Below are positions 52,897 to 60,773 of a stretch of 64,000 nt of DNA, one piece after another. The position numbers and the translations under genes were made by a program. Positions within the stretch are counted from its first letter, which is position 1. The number at the start of each line of letters is the position of its first letter. A model generated the notes under the pieces. The model did not search any database. It saw only the letters and a list, made by a program, of their open reading frames with translations, and was not told where the DNA came from. Location: positions 1 through 64,000 of the forward strand of contig NZ_JBHTMU010000017.1 of the NCBI RefSeq assembly GCF_042679605.1, given 5' to 3'. The stretch comes from Litorisediminicola beolgyonensis. Its GTDB lineage: Bacteria; Pseudomonadota; Alphaproteobacteria; Rhodobacterales; Rhodobacteraceae.

Positions 52897-55800
52897 ATGG
52901 CAATGCTTGTCCTCGGTGCCGCAGGCACCGCCATTGGCGGCAGCATCGGCGGCGCGATCCTCGGCGTCAGCGCCGCGACCATCGGCGGCTTCATAGGCTC
53001 CAGCATCGGCTCTGTCGTCGACAGCTGGATCATCTCGTCGCTCGCGCCGACGCAGCGCATTGAGGGCGCGCGGCTCGACACGCTGCGCATCACCTCGGCC
53101 ACCGAAGGCGCGGTCATCCCGCGGCTCTACGGTCGCATGCGCATGGGCGGCAACATCATCTGGGCCACGGATTTTCGCGAGGAGACCAAGACCACCACGC
53201 AGGGCGGCGGCAAGGGCGGCGGGGGCGGCAAGGTCAAGACGACCGAGTATCTCTACTACGCCAGCTTCGCGGTCGCATTGTGCGAAGGCCCGATTACCGG
53301 CATCGGCCGCATCTGGGCCGACGGCAAGCCGATGGACCTCTCCGGCGTGACCTGGCGCTGGTATCCCGGCGATGAGGCGCAGACCGCCGATCCGTTCATC
53401 GCCACGAGGATGGGCGTGGCCGGCACGCCTGCCTATCGCGGCACCGCCTATGTGGTCTTCGAGGAACTGGCGCTCTCGACCTATGGCAACCGCCTGCCGC
53501 AGCTTTCCTTCGAGGTGTTCCGCCCGCTCGCCGACCCCGACACTGCCGAAGGGCTGACCCGCGCCGTCACCATGATCCCGGCATCCGGCGAATTCACCTA
53601 CGCTACGCAGGCGATCCGCAAGACCGATGGCGGCGCAACGGTGCCGGAGAACCTGAATGCGCTCGCCGCCTCCACCGACATGGTGGAGGCGCTGGACCGG
53701 CTGCAGGCGATGGCGCCTGCGGTCGAGAGCGTCAGCCTCGTCGTGGCGTGGTTCGGCGACGACCTGCGCGCGGGCTCCTGCAAGGTCCGGCCGGGCGTCG
53801 AGGTGTCGGCCAAATCCACCACGCCCGCCAGCTGGTCGGTCAACGGCGTGAGCCGCGCCAATGCCTTCCTCGTCAGCCGCGACGACCAGGACCGCCCCGT
53901 CTATGGCGGTACGCCGTCCGACTTCGCCGTGGTGCAGGCGATCCAGGAGATGAAGGCGCGCGGGCTGCGGGTCACCTTCTACCCGTTCATCCTGATGGAC
54001 GTGCCGCCCGGCAACACGCTGCCGAACCCGTACTCCGACAACGCCGCCGAGACGGGGCAGCCCGCTTTCCCCTGGCAGGGGCGGATCACCTGTTCGCCTG
54101 CAGCGGGGGTCGCAGGGACCGTGGACAAGACAACCACGGCCGCAAGCGAGGTCGCGGCGCTGTTCGGCGCGGCCACGCCTGCCAGCTTCAGCGTCTCGGG
54201 CGAGAGCGTCACTTGGACCGGATCGCCCGGCGACTGGGGCCTGCGCCGCATGGTGCTGCACTACGCCCATCTCTGCGCGGCGGCGGGCGGTGTCGAAGCC
54301 TTCCTGATCGGCACCGAGATGCCGGGGCTGACGACGATCCGCTCGAGCGCCAGCGCCTATCCGGCGGTGCAGGCCTATCGGGACCTGCTCGCCGATGTGC
54401 GGTCCATCCTCGGGCCCGGCACCAAGATCGGCTATGCCGCCGACTGGTCGGAGTATTTCGGGCACCAGCCGAGCGATGGCTCGGGCGACGTGTTCTTCCA
54501 TCTTGACCCGCTCTGGGCCGATCCCGAGATCGATTTCGTCGGGATCGACAATTACATGCCGCTGTCGGACTGGCGCGACGGCTTCGAGCATGCGGACGCG
54601 GCCGAAGGCTGGCCCGCGATCTACGACCGGGCCTATCTGCAGGCGAACATCGCCGGGGGCGAAGGCTTCGACTGGTTCTATGCCAGCGCAGCGGACCGCT
54701 CCGCGCAGGTGCGGACCCCGATCACAGATGGTTCGGCGGCTAAGCCGTGGGTCTTCCGCTACAAGGATCTGCGCGCCTGGTGGTCGAATTCGCACTACGA
54801 CCGCCCGGGCGGCATCGAGGCTGGCACGCCGACCGCATGGGCGCCCGAGTCCAAGCCGATCTGGTTCACCGAGCTCGGCTGCCCGGCAATCGACCGGGGT
54901 ACGAACCAGCCGAACGTCTTCTTCGACCCGAAATCGTCGGAGAGCTTCACGCCGCATTTCTCGCGGGGCTGGCGGGACGATGCGATCCAGCGCGCCTATC
55001 TGGAGGCGACGTATCTCTGGTGGGGCGATGCCGCGAACAACCCGCTGTCCTCGGTCTACGGTGGTCGCATGGTGCATGTTCCCGAGTGTGCCGCCTGGAC
55101 CTGGGACGCGCGACCGTATCCGTTCTTCCCGGCGCTGACCGACGTCTGGACGGACGGCGCGAACTGGCGGCTCGGCCACTGGCTGACAGGGCGGCTGGGT
55201 GCCGTGTCGCTAGCGGCTCTGGTCCGGCACCTCTGTCTGCGTGCGGGGCTGCCCGAGTCCCGCATCGACGTTACCGGGCAATGGGGCGCGGTCGAGGGCT
55301 ACGCCATAACCGCGCTGGAAAGCCCGCGCGCCTCCATCACCACGCTGTCGCGCCACTTCGGCTTCGACGCGGTCGAGACCGAGGGGGGGATCCGCTTCAT
55401 CATGCGCGGCCGGGCATCTGTCGCCACCCTCGCGCCTGATGATCTGGTCGCGGCCCGCGAGGGCGACGTACTCGAGCTGACGCGCGGCCAAGAGACCGAA
55501 CTGCCGCAGGCCCTGAAATGGCAGGTCGCCCGCGCCGATGAGGATTACGACGCGGCCCTCGTCGAGGCGCGACGCATCACCGTCGACACGACGCGGATCG
55601 CGTCCGAGTCCTTCCCGATGGCCGTGCCGCCCGAGGAGACCGAACGTCGCTGCCGCCGCGCGCTGATGGAGGCGTGGGTGGGGCGCGAGACGGCGGCGTT
55701 CCGATTGCCACCCTCGAGGCTCGCGCTCGATCCGGCCGACGCGATCCAGCTCGCCCATGACGGGCGGCTGGTCGATCTGCGGCTCGTCTCCATCGCCGAC

Positions 55801-56862
55801 GCCGAGGCGCGCGGCATCGAGGCGGTCCGCCAGGACCGGACGACCTACGACCTGCCGCCCGGCGATCCCCGCGCGGCGTCGCTGACGCGCGCCGTGGTGT
55901 TCGGCGCACCGGATGCGGTGCTGATGGATCTGCCGCAGCTGACTGAGGACCAGCCCGCGCACCGGCCGCTGGTCGCGGCGCACGCGGTTCCCTGGCCGGG
56001 CGAGATGGCGGTGTTCCGCAGCCCCTCGACCGATGCCTTCGAGTTGCTGACGACGTTCGGCAGTCGCGCCTGGATCGGCACGCTGGTCTCGGATTTCTAT
56101 GCGGGCCCCACCGCGCGCTTCGACCTCGGCAATGCGCTGGTGGTCGATCTGCTGACCGGGACGCTGGAGAGCGTTACCGACCTGACGCTGTTCGGTGGCG
56201 CCAATGCGCTCGCCATCGAGAGCGCGCCCGGCGTCTGGGAGATCGTCCAGGCGGGCGCGGCCGAGTTGCTCGCGCCGGGCCGGTATCGTCTCACCCGGCT
56301 CCTGCGCGGCCAGCGCGGCAGCGAGGGTGCCATGGGCAATCCGGCGCCCGCGGGCGCGCGGGTCGTGGTGCTGGACACCGCGCTCGCGTCACTGCCGATC
56401 GCCGAGGCCGATCTCGGCATCCCGTGTAACTGGCGCATCGGTCCGGCCAGCCGTCCTGTCAGCGACGAGACGTATGTCGGGCAGGCCTTCATGCCCGAGG
56501 GCATCGGACTGCGTCCGTTCTCCGTCGCCCATGTCGAGCAGCCGTGGCGCACGCCCCGCACGCCCGGCGATCTCACCATCCGCTGGACGCGCCGGCCCCG
56601 TGCGCTGTCCGCCGACAGCTGGGGCGGGCTCGAGGTGCCTCTGACCGAGGAACTGGAAGCCTACGAGGTCGAGATCCTCGACGGCGCCACCGTGAAGCGG
56701 GTGCTGTCTGCGACCAGCACGAGCGCGGTCTACACGGCCGCCCAGCAGAGTGCCGATTGGGGCGCGCTGCTCGCCCCCGGCGACACGCTCGACATTCGCA
56801 TCTACCAGCTCTCCGCCCTCGTCGGGCGGGGCGCGCCCAAGTCCGTCACGCTCACATTCTGA
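52897..56862 (+). CDS. GTA-like multidomain baseplate protein with TIM barrel
   Basis: This is a 1321-aa protein. The N-terminus has a glycine-zipper membrane-like stretch (about 5-40) and the phage-tail module GAVIPRLYGRMRMGGNIIWATDF. A glycoside hydrolase/TIM barrel-like GTA domain (about 220-660) follows with IGYAADWSEYFGHQPSDGSGD, FVGIDNYMPLSDWRDG, and IWFTELGCPAIDRG as barrel landmarks. A phage-tail_3 region then leads to a beta-rich C-terminal part (RLLRGQRGSEGAMG and VAHVEQPWRTPRTPGDLTIRWTRR). It matches GTA orfg15 in length and order. It forms the tail fibre/host receptor-binding hub. Confidence 0.94.
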   Translation: MAMLVLGAAGTAIGGSIGGAILGVSAATIGGFIGSSIGSVVDSWIISSLAPTQRIEGARLDTLRITSATEGAVIPRLYGRMRMGGNIIWATDFREETKTTTQGGGKGGGGGKVKTTEYLYYASFAVALCEGPITGIGRIWADGKPMDLSGVTWRWYPGDEAQTADPFIATRMGVAGTPAYRGTAYVVFEELALSTYGNRLPQLSFEVFRPLADPDTAEGLTRAVTMIPASGEFTYATQAIRKTDGGATVPENLNALAASTDMVEALDRLQAMAPAVESVSLVVAWFGDDLRAGSCKVRPGVEVSAKSTTPASWSVNGVSRANAFLVSRDDQDRPVYGGTPSDFAVVQAIQEMKARGLRVTFYPFILMDVPPGNTLPNPYSDNAAETGQPAFPWQGRITCSPAAGVAGTVDKTTTAASEVAALFGAATPASFSVSGESVTWTGSPGDWGLRRMVLHYAHLCAAAGGVEAFLIGTEMPGLTTIRSSASAYPAVQAYRDLLADVRSILGPGTKIGYAADWSEYFGHQPSDGSGDVFFHLDPLWADPEIDFVGIDNYMPLSDWRDGFEHADAAEGWPAIYDRAYLQANIAGGEGFDWFYASAADRSAQVRTPITDGSAAKPWVFRYKDLRAWWSNSHYDRPGGIEAGTPTAWAPESKPIWFTELGCPAIDRGTNQPNVFFDPKSSESFTPHFSRGWRDDAIQRAYLEATYLWWGDAANNPLSSVYGGRMVHVPECAAWTWDARPYPFFPALTDVWTDGANWRLGHWLTGRLGAVSLAALVRHLCLRAGLPESRIDVTGQWGAVEGYAITALESPRASITTLSRHFGFDAVETEGGIRFIMRGRASVATLAPDDLVAAREGDVLELTRGQETELPQALKWQVARADEDYDAALVEARRITVDTTRIASESFPMAVPPEETERRCRRALMEAWVGRETAAFRLPPSRLALDPADAIQLAHDGRLVDLRLVSIADAEARGIEAVRQDRTTYDLPPGDPRAASLTRAVVFGAPDAVLMDLPQLTEDQPAHRPLVAAHAVPWPGEMAVFRSPSTDAFELLTTFGSRAWIGTLVSDFYAGPTARFDLGNALVVDLLTGTLESVTDLTLFGGANALAIESAPGVWEIVQAGAAELLAPGRYRLTRLLRGQRGSEGAMGNPAPAGARVVVLDTALASLPIAEADLGIPCNWRIGPASRPVSDETYVGQAFMPEGIGLRPFSVAHVEQPWRTPRTPGDLTIRWTRRPRALSADSWGGLEVPLTEELEAYEVEILDGATVKRVLSATSTSAVYTAAQQSADWGALLAPGDTLDIRIYQLSALVGRGAPKSVTLTF

Positions 56863-56869
56863 GGACCCT

Positions 56870-57946
56870 ATGTCCGACGCCACGACCCATCTCCTGCTGC
56901 CCTACATCCTGGCGGCGCAGGCCCAGAAGCATGTCACCCACAACGAAGCGCTGCGGATCCTCGACGGGCTCGTCCAGCTCTCGGTGCTCGACCGGAACCT
57001 GACAGCGCCGCCGGGCAGCCCCGCCGACGGTGACCGCTACATCGTGGCTTCGGGCGCGACCGGCGACTGGTCCGGCTGGGACCTGAATGTGGCGCTCTGG
57101 ACGGACGGCGCCTGGCTGCGCCTGCCGCCACGGATCGGGTGGCGGGCTTGGGTCGAGGACGAGGGGCTGCTGCTCGCTTACGACGGCGCAGGCTGGGTCG
57201 GCACGACACCGACTGCGCTGCAGAACATGGCGCTGTTTGGGCTCGGCACGACGGCGGATGCGTCGAACCCGTTCTCGGCCAAGCTGAACGCCGCGCTCTG
57301 GACGGCGAAGACCGTGGCCGAGGGCGGCACCGGCGATCTCTTCTTCACCATGAACAAGGAGGCTGCGGGCGACGATCTCGGCCTGACGCTCCAGACCGGC
57401 TTCGTGACGAAGGCGCTGGTCGGGCTCTTCGGCTCTGACCGGTTCCGCCTCGCAGTCTCGGCCGATGGCAGCACCTTCTTCGATGGCCTCAGCGTCGACA
57501 ACGCCACCGGCATCGTCGACCAGCCCCGGCTGCCGCGCTTCAAGGCGTACACCAACTACGACAACTATGTCGGCGTCGGCACCTGGACGAAGATCGGTCT
57601 GAACAACACCGACTACAACGACCAGGGGGTCTTCGACGCCACGAACAACCACTTCGTCGCCCCCGTGGACGGCATCTACCTCTTCGGCGCGACGCTCCTC
57701 TACAAGATCAACGCCAGCGCCACGGCCCGCATGCGCGGGCGGCTGGTCCTGAACGGCACGACCGAAATCCGCGGCTCCCTCGGCGAAATCTCCGCCACCC
57801 ACGTCTCGCTCGCCACCGCGATCTGGCTGCAGACCATGGTGCCGCTGACGGCAGGCGATACCGTCGAGCTGCAGGGGTATTTCCGGGTCGCGGACGGCTA
57901 CTTCGCCGCCGATCACACATCCTTCTGGGGCTGCAAGGTCGGCTGA
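56870..57946 (+). CDS. DUF2793 tail spike or fibre protein
   Basis: This is a 358-aa protein. The N-terminal part (LLLPYILAAQAQKHVTHNEALRILDGLVQLSV... PPGSPADGDRYIVA) is the DUF2793 signature. The C-terminal part (about 260-358, DGIYLFGATLLYK...MRGRLVLNGTTEIRGS) looks like a C1q/TNF-like trimeric head that could bind the host surface. The start at 56870 lies 8 bases after the previous stop and after GAGGA. Confidence 0.88.
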   Translation: MSDATTHLLLPYILAAQAQKHVTHNEALRILDGLVQLSVLDRNLTAPPGSPADGDRYIVASGATGDWSGWDLNVALWTDGAWLRLPPRIGWRAWVEDEGLLLAYDGAGWVGTTPTALQNMALFGLGTTADASNPFSAKLNAALWTAKTVAEGGTGDLFFTMNKEAAGDDLGLTLQTGFVTKALVGLFGSDRFRLAVSADGSTFFDGLSVDNATGIVDQPRLPRFKAYTNYDNYVGVGTWTKIGLNNTDYNDQGVFDATNNHFVAPVDGIYLFGATLLYKINASATARMRGRLVLNGTTEIRGSLGEISATHVSLATAIWLQTMVPLTAGDTVELQGYFRVADGYFAADHTSFWGCKVG

Positions 57947-57966
57947 GCGGCGGAAGGAGGATCCCG

Positions 57967-58254
57967 ATGACACCACCCCGATCCGAGGGCTTCGTGCGCA
58001 TGCCCGACGCCGAGTTCGAGGCGGTCCTGACCCGGGCGGCCGAGGAAGGCGCGAAGCGCGCGCTCGCCGATGTCGGGCTCGACGGCGACGAGGCCGCGCT
58101 CGACATCCGCGATCTGCGCTCCCTGGTGGACTGCATTCGTCTCGTGCGCCGCACCGCGATGCAGACCGCCGTCCGCATGATCACCACCGGTATCATGCTG
58201 GCGCTGCTGGCCGGCATCGCCATCAAGCTCAAGATCTTCGGCGGCGGCCCGTAG
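57967..58254 (+). CDS. Small membrane protein, DUF6127-like, possible holin
   Basis: This 95-aa protein has a soluble N-terminal part and a C-terminal transmembrane segment (MITTGIMLALLAGIAIKLKIFG). It follows the fibre gene after AAGGAGG and precedes the lysis genes. It resembles the DUF6127 family that I associate with GTA-like tails. One membrane span fits a class III holin, but this is not shown. Confidence 0.65.
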   Translation: MTPPRSEGFVRMPDAEFEAVLTRAAEEGAKRALADVGLDGDEAALDIRDLRSLVDCIRLVRRTAMQTAVRMITTGIMLALLAGIAIKLKIFGGGP

Positions 58255-58288
58255 CCGCTCCCCATCTCTCGTCATCAGCCCAACCGCA

Positions 58289-58317
58289 CCCGCCCTCGTG
58301 GCGGGTTTTTCGTTTTC
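58289..58317 (+). terminator. Terminator between tail and lysis genes
   Basis: CCCGCC (58289-58294), loop CTCGT, GGCGGG (58300-58305) and a TTTTTCGTTTT run form a typical rho-independent terminator, 34 bases after the DUF6127-like gene. The lysis cassette must then have its own promoter or depend on antitermination. Confidence 0.8.
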
Positions 58318-58329
58318 GGAGGACCCCCC

Positions 58330-59004
58330 ATGACGACGACCTTCCACCGCCATTGGCGCGACGTACCCGAGAGCGGCTGGCGCTGGCCCAACTTCTCGCC
58401 CGCCGAGATCGCCTGCCGGGGCACCGGCAAGTTGCTGGTAAACGAAGCGGCGCTCGACAAGCTGCAGGCGCTGCGCGACCGGCTCGGCAAGCCGCTGATC
58501 GTCCGCTCCGCCTATCGCAGCCCCGAGCACAACCGCGCCGTCGGCGGTGCCACGCGGTCGAAGCACCTCGACGGCGCCGCCTTCGACATCGCCATGGCGA
58601 ACCACGACCCGGTGGCGTTCGAGGCCGCGGCGCGCGAGGTCGGATTCCTCGGCTTCGGCTTCTATCCGCGCTCGGGTTTCATCCATGTCGACCTTGGGCC
58701 CGCGCGGCAGTGGGGCGAGCGATTCCCGGTCCGGGAGACCGCATTCGCAGCCGAGACGCCGCCCGCGCTCGAAGTGCTGGCCGACAGCCGCACCATGAAG
58801 GGCGGCGGTGCGGCGGGTGTCGCGACGCTCGGCGCGGCCGGGGTGGAGGTCGCGCAGAGCGTCCTGGCAGAGACCCAATCCGCCATCCTGCCGCTTGTGC
58901 CGTATCTCGACACCCTGCGCTGGGTGTTCATCCTTGTGGCGCTCGGCGGCATCGCGGTCACCATCTATGCTCGCCTCGATGACTGGAAGCGGGGCCGGCG
59001 GTGA
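58330..59004 (+). CDS. Endolysin, M15 peptidase with C-terminal membrane anchor
   Basis: This is a 224-aa protein. SAYRSPEHNRAVGG, SKHLDGAAFDIA (H79, D86) and FIHVDLG (H119) are the zinc ligands of Peptidase_M15_3, which cleaves peptidoglycan cross-links. The C-terminal transmembrane segment (LRWVFILVALGGIAVTIYAR, about 190-213) is unusual for a soluble endolysin and may serve export or holin-like function. The start follows GGAGGA. It overlaps the i-spanin start by 4 bases. Confidence 0.88.
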   Translation: MTTTFHRHWRDVPESGWRWPNFSPAEIACRGTGKLLVNEAALDKLQALRDRLGKPLIVRSAYRSPEHNRAVGGATRSKHLDGAAFDIAMANHDPVAFEAAAREVGFLGFGFYPRSGFIHVDLGPARQWGERFPVRETAFAAETPPALEVLADSRTMKGGGAAGVATLGAAGVEVAQSVLAETQSAILPLVPYLDTLRWVFILVALGGIAVTIYARLDDWKRGRR

Positions 59005-59258
59005 TCGCCGGGCTCCTCACCGGGATCGCGGCCAGCCCGTGGACGCGGGCTGCGCTGCGCTACGGAGCCATCGTCCTCGCCGTGCTCCTGTTCCTGCTGT
59101 CGCTTCGGCGGTCCGGCGAGCGAGCGGGGCGCCTCGCCGAACGTCTCGAAACCGCGGAGAAATCCCATGACGCACAACGACGGATGCTTGAGGCGGCGGC
59201 GCGTCGCCCTGGTACTCGCGACGATCTGGCTGAGCGGCTGCGCGACGGTCAGTTCTGA
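59001..59258 (+). CDS. Inner membrane spanin (Rz-like)
   Basis: This 85-aa protein starts with GTG. It has an N-terminal transmembrane segment (YGAIVLAVLLFLLSL, about 20-35) and a following periplasmic coiled coil (AGRLAERLETAEKSHDAQRRML). This is the i-spanin layout, and the o-spanin gene starts inside it in another frame. Confidence 0.75.
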   Translation: MIAGLLTGIAASPWTRAALRYGAIVLAVLLFLLSLRRSGERAGRLAERLETAEKSHDAQRRMLEAAARRPGTRDDLAERLRDGQF

Positions 59259-59421
59259 CGGTCGCGGGTCAGGGACGTGTCCACCTGTCGTCGAGTACAG
59301 CAGGGAGTTTCAGGCGCGCGCGGCGGACGAGCTGGGATTGCTGCCCGAGAACTCAGCGGTCGCGGGGATGATGAGCGACTACGCAGCGATGCGGGAGCAG
59401 GCACGGGCGTGTCAGCCGTGA
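59167..59421 (+). CDS. Outer membrane lipoprotein spanin (Rz1-like)
   Basis: This 84-aa protein has a signal peptide with the lipobox WLSGC (Cys at about 25) and a short periplasmic part. It starts in the +1 frame within the i-spanin gene and runs past its end, the known overlapping Rz/Rz1 arrangement. It joins the outer membrane to the inner spanin for the last step of lysis. Last phage gene recognised. Confidence 0.78.
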   Translation: MTHNDGCLRRRRVALVLATIWLSGCATVSSDGRGSGTCPPVVEYSREFQARAADELGLLPENSAVAGMMSDYAAMREQARACQP

Positions 59422-59636
59422 GAAAAGACGTTGTAGGGCTGCTTGGCGTTGCTTACCGATCAGTACCACGTAGACTTCGGTAAGGAGCATAGACGTCGCG
59501 TTGGACAACCCCACTCGGGGCTTCGAGCGTATGAAGTGCTTTGAATTTCACCACAAACCGTCTATCTGGCGTTGTCGCCGTTGGCGTCGGTCAGTTTGAT
59601 GTCCGAAGATCTACGAGAAGAGTAAGAGCAAGATAG
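59422..59636. other. Gene-free junction after the lysis genes
   Basis: The sequence becomes less GC-rich here, and no coding frame is convincing. CTTACCGA (59452-59459) and TCGGTAAG (59477-59484) are perfect inverted arms around 17 bases. It could hold the right prophage attachment site or the promoter of the next gene. I found no matching copy near the recombinase that would prove it. Confidence 0.4.
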
Positions 59637-60761
59637 ATGGCACTCGCATACAGTAAAAATAATGCGCTAAATGCCATTTGCCCATATTTCACGATGTTCC
59701 CGCTCGAATATCCTCTCAGGGTGCTGAAAAGACATGTAAAGGGAGCCCCAATCGTTTTTGACCCATTTTGTGGTCGCGGTACCACATTGTTTGCTGCTCG
59801 CACCCTTGGGCTCGCGGCGTGGGGTATTGATTCATCGCCCGTTGCTGTCGCCATCGCAAAGGCCAAGCTGGCGACATGTAATGTAGAAGAACCGCTCCAG
59901 CTTGCAGCCGAGCTTCTTGAGGCAACTGAACCAGTTGAGGTCCCTGCGACGCCATTTTTTCAGGCCGCGTATCACCCTGATACCCTTAAGGATGTCTGCG
60001 CCTTGCGAGAGGGGCTGCTGAGCCTTGGGTCCGAAACTGATGCGTCTACCATCCTGCGCGCCGCTGTCTTGGGCTGCCTTCACGGCCCCCTTCCCAAGCA
60101 TATGGAAAACGCGGGCTATTTTTCCAACCAGATGCCTAGGACCTATGCATCCAAGCCGGACTACGCCGTCCGTTTCTGGAAAGAGAGAAGTCTCAAAGCG
60201 CCTAAGATCGACGTTCTACGAGTACTACGTCGCAAGATAGAGCGTTTGGTAGGACTGGAGCGAGCTGCTCCATCTCCGATATCCCAAGTTCTGTGTGGTG
60301 ACGCCCAGTCGACCGACGTGTTCCACTTGGTTAATGCCGCTCCATCAGTCGTGATCACTTCCCCTCCCTATTACGGTATGCGGACCTACGTTCAGGACCA
60401 GTGGCTGAGAAACTGGTTCCTCGGGGGTCCCGCTGCTATTGACTATTCAGCTGGCCCCCAGCTTGACCACGGTGGAAAGAGCGCCTTCTCTACTTCGCTC
60501 GGCAAAGTTTGGCGTAATATTGCCAATACCACAGCCTCTTCCGAAGCACTGCATATGTATGTCCGCTTTGGGATCATTCCTTCTGCCGCGGTCGACGCCA
60601 AGGCAATTTTCAAGCGTTCACTTGAGGAATCCGGTATCGCGTGGCGCCTAGTGTCGACCAGGCCGGCAAAGGCCGCGGATGCCGGTAAGCGGCAAGCGGA
60701 TCAGATGAGAGCAGAATCTGCCGCCGCAGTTGAGTTCGATTTCCACGTCGAGCGCGCTTGA
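59637..60761 (+). CDS. DNA methyltransferase (N4/N6 type)
   Basis: This is a 374-aa protein. FDPFCGRGTTLFAA (about 41-54) is SAM-binding motif I, followed by WGIDSSPVA (motif II). VVITSPPYYGMRTY (about 238-251) is catalytic motif IV with SPPY, pointing to N4-cytosine or N6-adenine. Motif I precedes IV, unlike in the ParB fusion at 33535. The GC content is well below that of the prophage. It converges with the helicase gene across a 12-base gap, so both genes are probably cargo of one locus. Confidence 0.82.
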   Translation: MALAYSKNNALNAICPYFTMFPLEYPLRVLKRHVKGAPIVFDPFCGRGTTLFAARTLGLAAWGIDSSPVAVAIAKAKLATCNVEEPLQLAAELLEATEPVEVPATPFFQAAYHPDTLKDVCALREGLLSLGSETDASTILRAAVLGCLHGPLPKHMENAGYFSNQMPRTYASKPDYAVRFWKERSLKAPKIDVLRVLRRKIERLVGLERAAPSPISQVLCGDAQSTDVFHLVNAAPSVVITSPPYYGMRTYVQDQWLRNWFLGGPAAIDYSAGPQLDHGGKSAFSTSLGKVWRNIANTTASSEALHMYVRFGIIPSAAVDAKAIFKRSLEESGIAWRLVSTRPAKAADAGKRQADQMRAESAAAVEFDFHVERA

Positions 60762-60773
60762 TATCAAAGGCAG

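Noticed and set aside
52414..55179. 921-codon open frame opposite the NlpC/P60 and baseplate genes
   Set aside because: Shadow of strongly supported GTA-like genes.
20690..59464. Short shared word TACCGATCA near the recombinase operon and after the spanins as attachment core
   Set aside because: Nine bases of match over such regions is not significant and neither side shows the longer flanking symmetry on both copies.
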